A stretch of 64,000 nucleotides of DNA, taken from positions 1 to 64,000 of the forward strand of contig DWWT01000002.1 of the NCBI GenBank assembly GCA_019119575.1. Reading direction: 5' to 3'. This document shows, in pieces, positions 19,044-27,920 of this stretch (position 1 is its first letter; the number at the start of each line of letters is the position of its first letter). The translations under genes and the position numbers were made by a program. The DNA is from Candidatus Enterocloster excrementipullorum. GTDB taxonomy: Bacteria; Bacillota; Clostridia; Lachnospirales; Lachnospiraceae. The notes below the pieces were generated by a model that saw nothing but the letters and a program-made list of their open reading frames with translations, had not been told where the DNA came from and ran no database searches.

Positions 19044-20486
19044 TCAGTTCCCCTCCGCAAAATCCTCATCGCCCTGTAAATCTTTTGTAAACGCGTCCGC
19101 CGTCTCCTCGAAAAATACAGGAAACACCACCTGCGCCCTTGTCCCCTCCCCCACCCGGCTTGTAAATTCCAGCCGGGCTCCGTGGAGGGCCGCAATCCGC
19201 TCTGCCAGGGCCAGCCCAAGCCCGGCTCCCCCCTCGCTCCGGCTCCGGGACTTATCCCCCATATAGAATGCCTTTGTGATATTTGGCAAATCTTCGGGCG
19301 CAATCCCGCAGCCATAATCCAGAACCTCCAAAACCAGGCTCTCCCCGTCTTTCCCCTCCGGCTGCCGGACCTTGCCTGAGAGGACGATCTCCCCCTGCCT
19401 GCGGGAGGCCCGGCATCCATTCTGCACCAAATTGCATAAAAGACTTGTCAGCAGCTCCGCATCCCCATTTACATACGGATTTCCCAAGCAGCGCACATCC
19501 AGATGGAGCTCTTTTTCCAGCGCCATCCCCGCACATGCCTCCTTCACGCGTTCCAGAAGGGCGCGCACCGGTATGTTCCGCATTTCTATAGCATCATTCT
19601 CGTATAGGCCGATCAGGCGCATGAGCTTGGCGCTCATTTTCTCCATGCGGGCCCCGGCCCGGCAGATCTGCTCCGCGCAGTTTCTCTTCTGCTCCTCGGT
19701 CAGGCGCAGGGAGCGAAGGCTCTCCCCATACCCCAAAATGGCGGTGACCGGCGTCTTCATCTCATGGGCCAGGGCGCCCAACAGCAGATGCAGGTCCTCT
19801 ATCTGCCGCTCCACCTGATCCGACATGCGGTTAAATGCCCGGGATACCACCCCGATTTCATCCTTCCCCCCGTCGGGTATCCGGCATCCCAGCTCTCCCC
19901 GCCCGATTGCCTCCGCCCCGTCCTTCAGATACTCCAGTCCTTTTAACATCCGCCCCGCCAAAAATGCCGCTCCCGCAGCGGCTGCCGCTCCGATTCCCGC
20001 GGCCAAAGCCAAAAAAAGCCCGGTCTGCCGGGCCAGGCTGTCCCACAGAGGAGAAATATCCCTTGCGGCCAGGACCTCGAACCCCTCCGGATACGCAAGG
20101 GGCTGCTTAAAGAGAAATACCTGTCTCCCGTCCAGCTCCTGAACCATATACGCCCCTGTCAGGGCCTGGGGATTCAAAATCTCATACGCCGTCCGGTTTG
20201 CGATGCACGCGCCGTCTTTGATCAGCCCATACCCCTCCGGGTAACACCGCTCAAACTGATACCGCAGGTAGGCGTCCCGGGCCAGTTCCCCCATCTGTTC
20301 AAAATCCTCCCGTGTTCCCACCTGGCGGAATGCATTTCCGATGGCTGCGAGCTTTTCCCCCTCGCTCTCCGCCATGGAGCGCAGCGCCATCCGCTGCATC
20401 TGCCGGGCGCAGAGCCCGGCCCCGGTCCCGGCAGCCCCCAGGGTTATTAAAAAAACCAGCATTGTTATTTTCCATCGCAGCCGCAT
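19044..20486 (-). CDS. Two-component sensor histidine kinase
   Basis: The 480-residue protein has an N-terminal transmembrane helix (ITMLVFLITLGAAGTGAGL), an extracellular sensor of about 120 residues, a second helix (GLFLALAAGIGAAAAAGAAF), HAMP (LKGLEYLKDGAEAIGRGE), the phosphoacceptor His 241 in ALAHEMKTP, and a HATPase domain (NLVQNGCRAS; DYGCGIAPEDLP; GAGLGLALAERI). It starts 22 bases before the end of the response-regulator reading frame, indicating translational coupling. Because that regulator is damaged, the kinase may be orphaned. Confidence 0.9.
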   Translation of the reverse strand: MRLRWKITMLVFLITLGAAGTGAGLCARQMQRMALRSMAESEGEKLAAIGNAFRQVGTREDFEQMGELARDAYLRYQFERCYPEGYGLIKDGACIANRTAYEILNPQALTGAYMVQELDGRQVFLFKQPLAYPEGFEVLAARDISPLWDSLARQTGLFLALAAGIGAAAAAGAAFLAGRMLKGLEYLKDGAEAIGRGELGCRIPDGGKDEIGVVSRAFNRMSDQVERQIEDLHLLLGALAHEMKTPVTAILGYGESLRSLRLTEEQKRNCAEQICRAGARMEKMSAKLMRLIGLYENDAIEMRNIPVRALLERVKEACAGMALEKELHLDVRCLGNPYVNGDAELLTSLLCNLVQNGCRASRRQGEIVLSGKVRQPEGKDGESLVLEVLDYGCGIAPEDLPNITKAFYMGDKSRSRSEGGAGLGLALAERIAALHGARLEFTSRVGEGTRAQVVFPVFFEETADAFTKDLQGDEDFAEGN

Positions 20487-20987
20487 ACATCATCATCCTC
20501 AAAAAGATAGCCCGCCTTGGGTATGGTGCGGATTGCCCCGCAGGCCGCAAGCTTTTTCCGCAGATTTGCCACGTGGACATCCACCGTCCGGGTCTCCCCC
20601 TGAAAATCCGTCCCCCACACCATGTCCAGCAGCCGGTCCCTGCTCAAAATCCGGTTCCGATTTTTCAAAAAGACCGTCAGGAGGGCAAATTCCATGGGTT
20701 TCAGCGCCACTTCCCGGCCATTCTCCCGGACGCTGTGCCGGGTCAAATCGACCGTCATGTTCCGGAAGCTTAAAACCTTTTTCGCCTTTCCCGTCCCGGT
20801 CCGGCAGCATCACATCCACCAGCGCCAGATCCCCCGCCTGTCCGCCCTCTTCCTCCAGAAGCTCCAGGACCTCCCGCCCCGTATACAGAGGCCTGGCCTC
20901 ATATCCCCCAATCCCCAGGTTCATGCAGATCAGCTCGGAAATCGAGGCCTCATCCTCAATCACCAATATCCTGTTTTTCACATTCAT
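20465..20987 (-). pseudogene. OmpR-type response regulator with internal deletion and frameshift
   Basis: The receiver begins normally (NRILVIEDEASISELICMNL) and reaches the phospho-Asp region LALVDVMLPDRDG (Asp 58). The frame then breaks. Reading resumes in the next frame at TGKAKKVLSFRNMTVDLTRH, the linker to an intact OmpR winged helix (ALKPMEFALLTVFLKNRN; TVDVHVANLRKKL). About 60 residues are missing, including the conserved Thr/Ser and Lys of the receiver. One deletion of roughly 180 bases near 20795-20805 explains both the gap and the frame change. A separate short DNA-binding domain could still be made from the internal ATG. The start may be the GTG two codons after the ATG, which has better spacing to GGAGG. 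Confidence 0.88.
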
Positions 20988-21172
20988 TTCCTCCCCCGCG
21001 CAGTGCGGACGCGCCGCTTTTCCCATTGGACGGCATGCCGTCCCGGACTGCTTCCAGTGTATCACATTTTTCCCGGGAAAATGTTATCGAAATGTAAACC
21101 TTGGCCTTTCTTGACTTTCCATTTGCACAGATGTAAGATGATCGCAGAAAACGAAAGGAATCCTCTGCAATT

Positions 21173-22411
21173 ATGAAAGAAATGCTGAAAAAAATCTGGT
21201 TCGGCCGCAGTATCCGGCACTCCGTCCTGTACGCCCTTGGGCTGGGCCTGCTCTTCTCCGTTCCCAGAGCACTTTTCCTCGGCTGGTCCGCGCTTTTCAT
21301 GACCCTGCCCGTCGGTATCTTTTTTGTCTACCCCATTCTCCTGACCCTTATTAATCTCATATATATATTTATAGGGAAAAATAATTCCCAGCTCCGCTCC
21401 CTGGGCAGGAAATTCGAATATATCACCATCTGCCTGGGCATCCTGTACACCTTGCTGTACCTCCCCCTCACAAATATTGTGTTCGCGGACTGGCCCGAGC
21501 CCCTTTATAATGCCCAGGTGCACTCACCCATCTGGACTGCGGGCGTCCCCACGGTGGCGGTTCTCTCCCTCCTGGGCGCGGCAGGCTATCTGGCGTTATC
21601 CACAATTCCTCTGAAAAAAACGCCTCCTCTCCTCACGGTGCTCTCCATATCCGCCATGTATTTGGGGATTATGCAGTGCGCCCTCTGGACCTTCCAGGTT
21701 TTCGCCCCGGACTGGCGCATCTGGCTCTGTCTCCTTCCGGTGAACTGCATTCTCATCAGCATCAAGGTAATCCGCCAGAAAATAAACGAATGGGGCGAAG
21801 AATCGCCCCAAAATACAAAAATATTTTCCAGTCCCTTTCTAAGCCGCATAAACCTATGGCTTTCCCGCTCCTCCCGCTGGCCCATCGCCGCCTTTCTCCT
21901 GGCCTGGCCGCTTTTGGGAATTGTAATCGCCATTCTGGTGCTTTTCGGGCAGCAGCCGGACAGCCTGGTTAAGGCCTGGACCGAGACCAGCGACTGGAAT
22001 CTTTCCCAGCAGATCTCGCCCCAGAATGTCTTCTATGACGAGCACTACCTCTGCACGGTGGCGGCCGGCGGCCACCGCCGGCTCGTAAAGCCCCTGCGCA
22101 TGGGGGAGCGCCGCGGCCACCCCGTCATCGTAAACCGCCAGCTCTGCATTGCCAATGCCTTTGAGCAGGTTTTGGAGGAGCGTCTTCCCCGGCTCCACCG
22201 CCCCATCCGCGCCTTTTATGACCGGTACGGGTTTCCTCTCGCCCGGCATATCCATTCTCCCTATGCGGCGGACGCCATTTATCTTCTCATGAAGCCTCTG
22301 GAATGGTTTTTCTTAGCGGTTCTGTACGCAGTGGATGTGAAGCCGGAAAACCGGATTGCGGTGCAGTATCTGCCGGCTCATTCCACCCAGGCCCCGTCTG
22401 ATCCCACATAA
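21173..22411 (+). CDS. Multi-spanning membrane protein of unknown function
   Basis: The 412-residue protein has about seven hydrophobic segments (for example SVLYALGLGLLFSVPRALFL, GIFFVYPILLTLINLIYIFI, WPIAAFLLAWPLLGIVIAIL) and a conserved-looking soluble C-terminal part with YDEHYLCTVAAGGHRRLVKP, VIVNRQLCIANAFEQVLEER and HIHSPYAADAIYLLMKPLEW. I recall this tail from DUF6688-type clostridial proteins, but that identification is tentative. It is divergent from the broken regulator gene. The last 11 codons overlap the end of the convergent carboxypeptidase gene by 34 bases, leaving no room for a terminator. Confidence 0.7.
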   Translation: MKEMLKKIWFGRSIRHSVLYALGLGLLFSVPRALFLGWSALFMTLPVGIFFVYPILLTLINLIYIFIGKNNSQLRSLGRKFEYITICLGILYTLLYLPLTNIVFADWPEPLYNAQVHSPIWTAGVPTVAVLSLLGAAGYLALSTIPLKKTPPLLTVLSISAMYLGIMQCALWTFQVFAPDWRIWLCLLPVNCILISIKVIRQKINEWGEESPQNTKIFSSPFLSRINLWLSRSSRWPIAAFLLAWPLLGIVIAILVLFGQQPDSLVKAWTETSDWNLSQQISPQNVFYDEHYLCTVAAGGHRRLVKPLRMGERRGHPVIVNRQLCIANAFEQVLEERLPRLHRPIRAFYDRYGFPLARHIHSPYAADAIYLLMKPLEWFFLAVLYAVDVKPENRIAVQYLPAHSTQAPSDPT

Positions 22412-23961
22412 TATCCATCCGGAGTCATGGTGTCCGTCAGCATCACGCCGTCCGAACCCAGGTAATAGCATTTGCCGCTGGCCTCATCCTTCTCCCAGTA
22501 ATTCACAGCCATGGAACCGTTGGAGCGCAGAAAATACCATTTTCCATCCACCTGCCTCCATCCCTTGGCCATATATCCGTTGTCATCAATCCAGTAGGAA
22601 CTGCCGTCCACCGTCACCCACTCTCCGGCTGCCCGGGTTCCGTTGTCCTTTACATAGTACCAGCCATTGGAATCCTGCACCCATCCCCGCTCCGTGACTG
22701 CTCCGGGGCCTCCTGAAACGCCTGTCTGCGCCTGGCCGGCCGCCGATGTGCCTGCCTGTGCCTGGCCGCTGCCGGACGTCCCCGCCTGCGCCCGGCTGCT
22801 GCCCATCAGGGCTCCTGCCGCCGCCAGCTCATATCCATAGTCCAGAAGCGCCTTGGTGTCCGTATAATGGGTGGACTGGCTCTTCATCACCACCGCAATC
22901 AGCCGCACGCCGTCCCGCTCTGCTGCTGTCACCAGAGTGTTCCCCGCTTTGGACGTATAGCCTGTCTTTCCTCCGATAATGCCGGGATAGTAGCGGGAAT
23001 CATCGGGATTTAACATCTTATGGCCCATCGTTACCGTCAGCCCAGAGGGGTTATTCTTAGTCGCAGGCAGAGTGTACGAGAGCGTGGATGCCACAGTCCG
23101 AACCGTCTCATTCTGAAAAGCGGCCCTGGCAATCAGCGCCATGTCATGAGGCGTAGTCACATGATTGGGATCATTGAGTCCATGGGGATTTGCAAAGTGC
23201 GTATTCGTGCATCCAAGAGCCGCTGCCTTCGCGTTCATCATATCCGCAAACGCCGCGTTGCTCCCGGCCACATGCTCCGCCAGAGCATTGCCCACCTCAT
23301 TGGCGGATTTGAGCAGCAGAGCATAGAGGCACTGGCGCACCGTCATGGTATCGCCCTCTGTCATGTTAATAGCTACCGCTCCGGATTCCAGGTTGGTTGT
23401 GGCCGTAGCGGAAAAGACAACCGTATCATCCAAACTGCAGTTTTCCGCCACCAGAAGCGCTGTCATCAGCTTTGTGATACTGGCCGGATAAAACTGGGTA
23501 TCCCCGTTCTTTGAGAACAGCACTGTCCCGTCCGCCGCATTTAAAAGCACTGCCCCCTCAGAGGCCACAGTGGGCTGGGCAATCTGGGACGCAGCGGCAG
23601 AAAGGCCGCTGTCCGCAGCAGTCCCGCTGCTCTGGGAAGTCCCGCTGGCTGCAGCGGCATCGCTGCTCTGGGAACTGTCCGCGGACGGCCCGCTCCCTGC
23701 GGCAGCTGTCTCCGCAGCAGATTCCCCGCCTCCGTAAATCACCGTCGTGGTCCCGCTGTCCCCGGATGGCCCCTCCTGGGACACCCCTCCCTGGTTCGAA
23801 GCCGGCCCCTGGGAGGTGATAAGCGCCCCGTTACTCTCCCCCTGTGAAGACGCGTGGGTCTCATCCAATGGAGTTATGGTGACCTGGCTTCCAAAGGCTG
23901 CTGTTGAAATGCTGAGCGCCGCCGCAGTGACGACGCAGATAAATGGTTTCCATCTCTTCAT
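22378..23961 (-). CDS. D-alanyl-D-alanine carboxypeptidase with choline-binding-type repeats
   Basis: A peptidase S11 penicillin-binding enzyme that trims the terminal D-Ala of peptidoglycan stem peptides. Motifs are SITK (Ser 161, Lys 164), SAN (219-221) and KTG (332-334). A signal peptide is followed by a ~100-residue Ser/Ala/Gly-rich linker. After a second linker with SGQAQAGTSAAGQAQTG repeats come about four cell-wall-binding repeats (GWVQDSNGWYYVKDNG, GWRQVDGKWYFLRSNG), which attach the enzyme to the wall. The length of 527 residues is explained by these additions. It is monocistronic. The 3' end overlaps the convergent gene. Confidence 0.92.
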   Translation of the reverse strand: MKRWKPFICVVTAAALSISTAAFGSQVTITPLDETHASSQGESNGALITSQGPASNQGGVSQEGPSGDSGTTTVIYGGGESAAETAAAGSGPSADSSQSSDAAAASGTSQSSGTAADSGLSAAASQIAQPTVASEGAVLLNAADGTVLFSKNGDTQFYPASITKLMTALLVAENCSLDDTVVFSATATTNLESGAVAINMTEGDTMTVRQCLYALLLKSANEVGNALAEHVAGSNAAFADMMNAKAAALGCTNTHFANPHGLNDPNHVTTPHDMALIARAAFQNETVRTVASTLSYTLPATKNNPSGLTVTMGHKMLNPDDSRYYPGIIGGKTGYTSKAGNTLVTAAERDGVRLIAVVMKSQSTHYTDTKALLDYGYELAAAGALMGSSRAQAGTSGSGQAQAGTSAAGQAQTGVSGGPGAVTERGWVQDSNGWYYVKDNGTRAAGEWVTVDGSSYWIDDNGYMAKGWRQVDGKWYFLRSNGSMAVNYWEKDEASGKCYYLGSDGVMLTDTMTPDGYYVGSDGAWVE

Positions 23962-24188
23962 GATACGATCTGTCCTCCCCGTTTCTGTCGATTTATCCGG
24001 TTTTCTCTGTCTGTCCGCAGATATTCCAAAGACTCCTGTGCCGGCGCTCGTGCACTGGCCCGCAATGTAATAAGTATATCACATTCTCCGCCGATGCAGA
24101 GACTGAAAATCTGACAATAATCTTACGATTCGCGGCTGAACACCGGCAGCCTGCAGCCGGCGCCCAATATCTGTCCGATACAGCCCGC

Positions 24189-25214
24189 TTATCTGCGGGC
24201 TTTCAAAAATTCCCGCACCAGCTCCACTTCATCCCGGTACAGACAGTTGGGAAGGCTTCCCTTTTCTATTGCCCGCAGACATTCCTCCATATCGATCCAC
24301 ATGACGGACTCCACCTCCTCCTTCTGGAGCCGCAGCTTCCCAATATCCACCGGTTTTTCGTACACATAGACTTTGCTGATCTCATAGTCCTTAAACGTCC
24401 GCCCGTAAAACACATCCTCCATATAGCCCTTATGCCATCCCGCAAAGCGCAGCGCATCCGCCTCTGCCCGGATTCCCAGCTCCTCACAGAGCTCCCGCAG
24501 AGCCGTCTCCTCATATCCCTCCCCCGCATGCAGATGGCCGGCGGAGGAGATGTCATAGCAGCCCGGGTACGAATCCTTTCCCGCGCTGCGCTTCTGGAGC
24601 AAAAGATCATAACCGCTCTTTTCGTTGGGGCGCACCACCCAGATATGGGCAGTGCCGTGAAGGTCCCCGTCCCGGTGCACCAGCGTCCGCTCCCGCACCA
24701 CTCCCGTCGCATTTCCCTGCTCGTCCCGCACATCAAAAAGCTCCATGGGCCTCCCGTCCAGCACGGCCTCCCGCAGCTGATCCCCCTCATAGGACAATTT
24801 CAGAGAGAAGAACGGCGCATCCTCCTCTAAAAGGCGGAAAAATATCTTATCCCCCTCCCACAGATTCAGATCCAGAACCTTATCCTTAGAAATCCATTCC
24901 AGAGTTCCCTCCCCGCACGCGGTAAGCTCCCCTTCGTATCCGTCCGCCGTGAACAGACACATATATTCCGTACCCCATCCCTGGGAGGCAAAAGTCACCA
25001 GCCCTCGAAGCCTCCAGGAGGTCAGCGTAAGCCCTGTCTCCTCACGAACCTCTCGCAGAAGGCATTCCTCCGGGCTCTCCCCCTCCTCGAAATGTCCTCC
25101 CACACCGATCCATTTATCCTTATTTACATCCTTTTTCTTGCTCACCCGGTGCAGCATCAGGTATTTTCCCTCCCGCTCAATATAACAGAGGGTTGTCAAC
25201 GGCAGTCGCTCCAT
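24189..25214 (-). CDS. Double Nudix hydrolase
   Basis: Two Nudix domains are fused in 341 residues. The first (MutT/MTH1-like, LCYIEREGKYLMLHR) has a full Nudix box at 40-62 (GHFEEGESPEECLLREVREE, then TGL). The second, with IPP-isomerase/YfcD-like features (HRDGDLHGTAHIWVV), has a full box at 226-248 (GHLHAGEGYEETALRELCEE, then LGI). Both keep the G-x5-E-x7-REUxEExGU ligands, so both could be active. Likely substrates are oxidised nucleotides or other nucleoside diphosphates. The ATG is preceded by AAAGGAG. It lies downstream of guaB, separated by a strong terminator. Confidence 0.88.
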   Translation of the reverse strand: MERLPLTTLCYIEREGKYLMLHRVSKKKDVNKDKWIGVGGHFEEGESPEECLLREVREETGLTLTSWRLRGLVTFASQGWGTEYMCLFTADGYEGELTACGEGTLEWISKDKVLDLNLWEGDKIFFRLLEEDAPFFSLKLSYEGDQLREAVLDGRPMELFDVRDEQGNATGVVRERTLVHRDGDLHGTAHIWVVRPNEKSGYDLLLQKRSAGKDSYPGCYDISSAGHLHAGEGYEETALRELCEELGIRAEADALRFAGWHKGYMEDVFYGRTFKDYEISKVYVYEKPVDIGKLRLQKEEVESVMWIDMEECLRAIEKGSLPNCLYRDEVELVREFLKARR

Positions 25215-25239
25215 CGATTCATCCGCTCCTTTCGCACAC

Positions 25240-25286
25240 ACAAACAGGGCGCCGCAGGCTCATCTGCAAGCCCTGCGGCGCCCTGC
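25240..25286 (-). terminator. Terminator of guaB
   Basis: A perfect 14-bp GC-rich stem (CAGGGCGCCGCAGG and its complement) with a 13-base loop is followed on the minus strand by TTTGTGTGTG. Confidence 0.85.
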
Positions 25287-25296
25287 CACGGCCCCT

Positions 25297-26754
<1,458 letters not shown>

Positions 26755-26808
26755 TTATCCTCTCTTTCTCTGTGTATGACATTCTTTCCTTTTGCTTATT
26801 AGTAAATA

Positions 26809-26837
26809 ATACTAGCAAATTTTATACCCCTTGTCAA
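26809..26837 (-). promoter_or_regulatory. Sigma-A promoter of guaB
   Basis: On the minus strand TTGACA and TAGTAT are separated by 17 bases, with the -10 about 58 bases before the guaB start. Confidence 0.75.
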
Positions 26838-26899
26838 ATCTTATTGCGGTAAAATATTCATTGATTTTGCTAATAACCATCAATCAGCCGTTCTTATAC

Positions 26900-26951
26900 C
26901 AAAAAGCGCCCTCCCCAGCCCCCATTCCGCGGGGCTGGGCAGAGCGCTTCC
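26900..26951 (-). terminator. Terminator of the small membrane protein gene
   Basis: A long stem (AAGCGC then CCCAGCCCC paired with GGGGCTGGG then GCGCTT) is followed by TTTGG on the minus strand, directly after the stop of the gene at 26958. Confidence 0.8.
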
Positions 26952-26957
26952 TGTATC

Positions 26958-27455
26958 TTATGCTACCATCCGGCGCAGGTAAGCACGGCGCATTGCCTTC
27001 ACCATCTTCTCATTGGGTTCAAAGAGAATCTTCTTATGGTCCGCGCCTTTCTGATAAATCATGGCGTAAACCTTCCCATCCTTTCTGCCCGATGAGCAGT
27101 CCATCAGCTTTATGCCGGAGGATTCATAATCCTTCAGCATATATGAATCCGCAGGCGCTACAAACTGCACGTCCTCTTTATCGCAGTCAAAAATCTTTTT
27201 GCGCCGGGCCTTGCCCATAATTCGGTCAATGCGCAGGCCCCCATCCGCATACAGATACTCATACTCAATGCTCAAATTGATAAAAACAAAGTACGTGCCG
27301 ATAAACACTGCTGTCATCAAAATCACGCCCAGCACTGTCTGCAAGGCCATGAACACAGAAAAAATACAGACAAGAACCATGAGCGCTTTAAGGGGAATCG
27401 CATATGCCGGATCCTTCCGCTTTACAAGCCACTCCACATAACTGTCTTCCATCAT
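26958..27455 (-). CDS. Small two-helix membrane protein (DUF6106-like)
   Basis: The 165-residue protein has a short cytoplasmic start (DSYVEWLVKRKDP), two adjacent transmembrane helices (LKALMVLVCIFSVFMALQTV and LGVILMTAVFIGTYFVFINL) and a soluble C-terminal domain with YEYLYADGGLRIDRIMGKAR. This layout fits the Lachnospiraceae family I know as DUF6106; the name is from memory and not checked. The function is unknown. Two adjacent ATGs are possible starts, with AAAGGCGG upstream. It is transcribed alone toward guaB and ends at its own terminator. Confidence 0.7.
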   Translation of the reverse strand: MMEDSYVEWLVKRKDPAYAIPLKALMVLVCIFSVFMALQTVLGVILMTAVFIGTYFVFINLSIEYEYLYADGGLRIDRIMGKARRKKIFDCDKEDVQFVAPADSYMLKDYESSGIKLMDCSSGRKDGKVYAMIYQKGADHKKILFEPNEKMVKAMRRAYLRRMVA

Positions 27456-27550
27456 ACGCCTATTAACCGCCTTTCTCTGCCGGCCCGCCGCGGGAACCGA
27501 AATTGGAATCTGCCGGCTCAGCTCTGCGTGGCTGAGCCGTTACATTATTA

Positions 27551-27580
27551 TACTATACTTTTCCGCATATTTCCAGTACA
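27551..27580 (-). promoter_or_regulatory. Possible promoter of the small membrane protein gene
   Basis: On the minus strand TTGTAC is followed after 18 bases by TATAGT (with TATAAT overlapping). A perfect 8-bp hairpin (CGGCTCAG/CTGAGCCG) lies just downstream in the leader. The -10 assignment is ambiguous. Confidence 0.4.
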
Positions 27581-27677
27581 ACATTTCCCGAGGCAAAATA
27601 CCCGGAACCAAAATCTGATTCACGCAATACTATATCTTAGCGGTACTCTATTTTAGGAAATGTGAGGTGCAGGATCA

Positions 27678-27917
27678 ATGAGAGAGTCTCTCTGTCTCTG
27701 GGATATAAGGCCCGGACAAAAAGCCCGGGTTGTAAAAATAACTGCCGAAAGAAGTATGCACAGACGCCTTCTGGATATCGGCTTGGTGGAAGGAACCCTG
27801 GTTGAATGTCTGGGGGAAAGCCCGCCGGGAGATCCCAGGGCCTATCTCATACGCGGCGCTGTCATCGCGATCCGTTCCCGGGACTGCCGGGATATTTTAG
27901 TGAGAAAGGAGGAATAA
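27678..27917 (+). CDS. feoA: Ferrous iron transport protein A
   Basis: A 79-residue SH3-like protein with the FeoA pattern: LWDIRPGQKARVVKI, then a loop with RRLLDIGLVEGTLVECLG, and a closing IRGAVIAIRSRDCRDILV. FeoA assists the FeoB ferrous iron channel. It ends three bases before feoB and the two are clearly one operon. I cannot point to a convincing Fur box in the 220 bases upstream. Confidence 0.92.
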   Translation: MRESLCLWDIRPGQKARVVKITAERSMHRRLLDIGLVEGTLVECLGESPPGDPRAYLIRGAVIAIRSRDCRDILVRKEE

Positions 27918-27920
27918 CCC

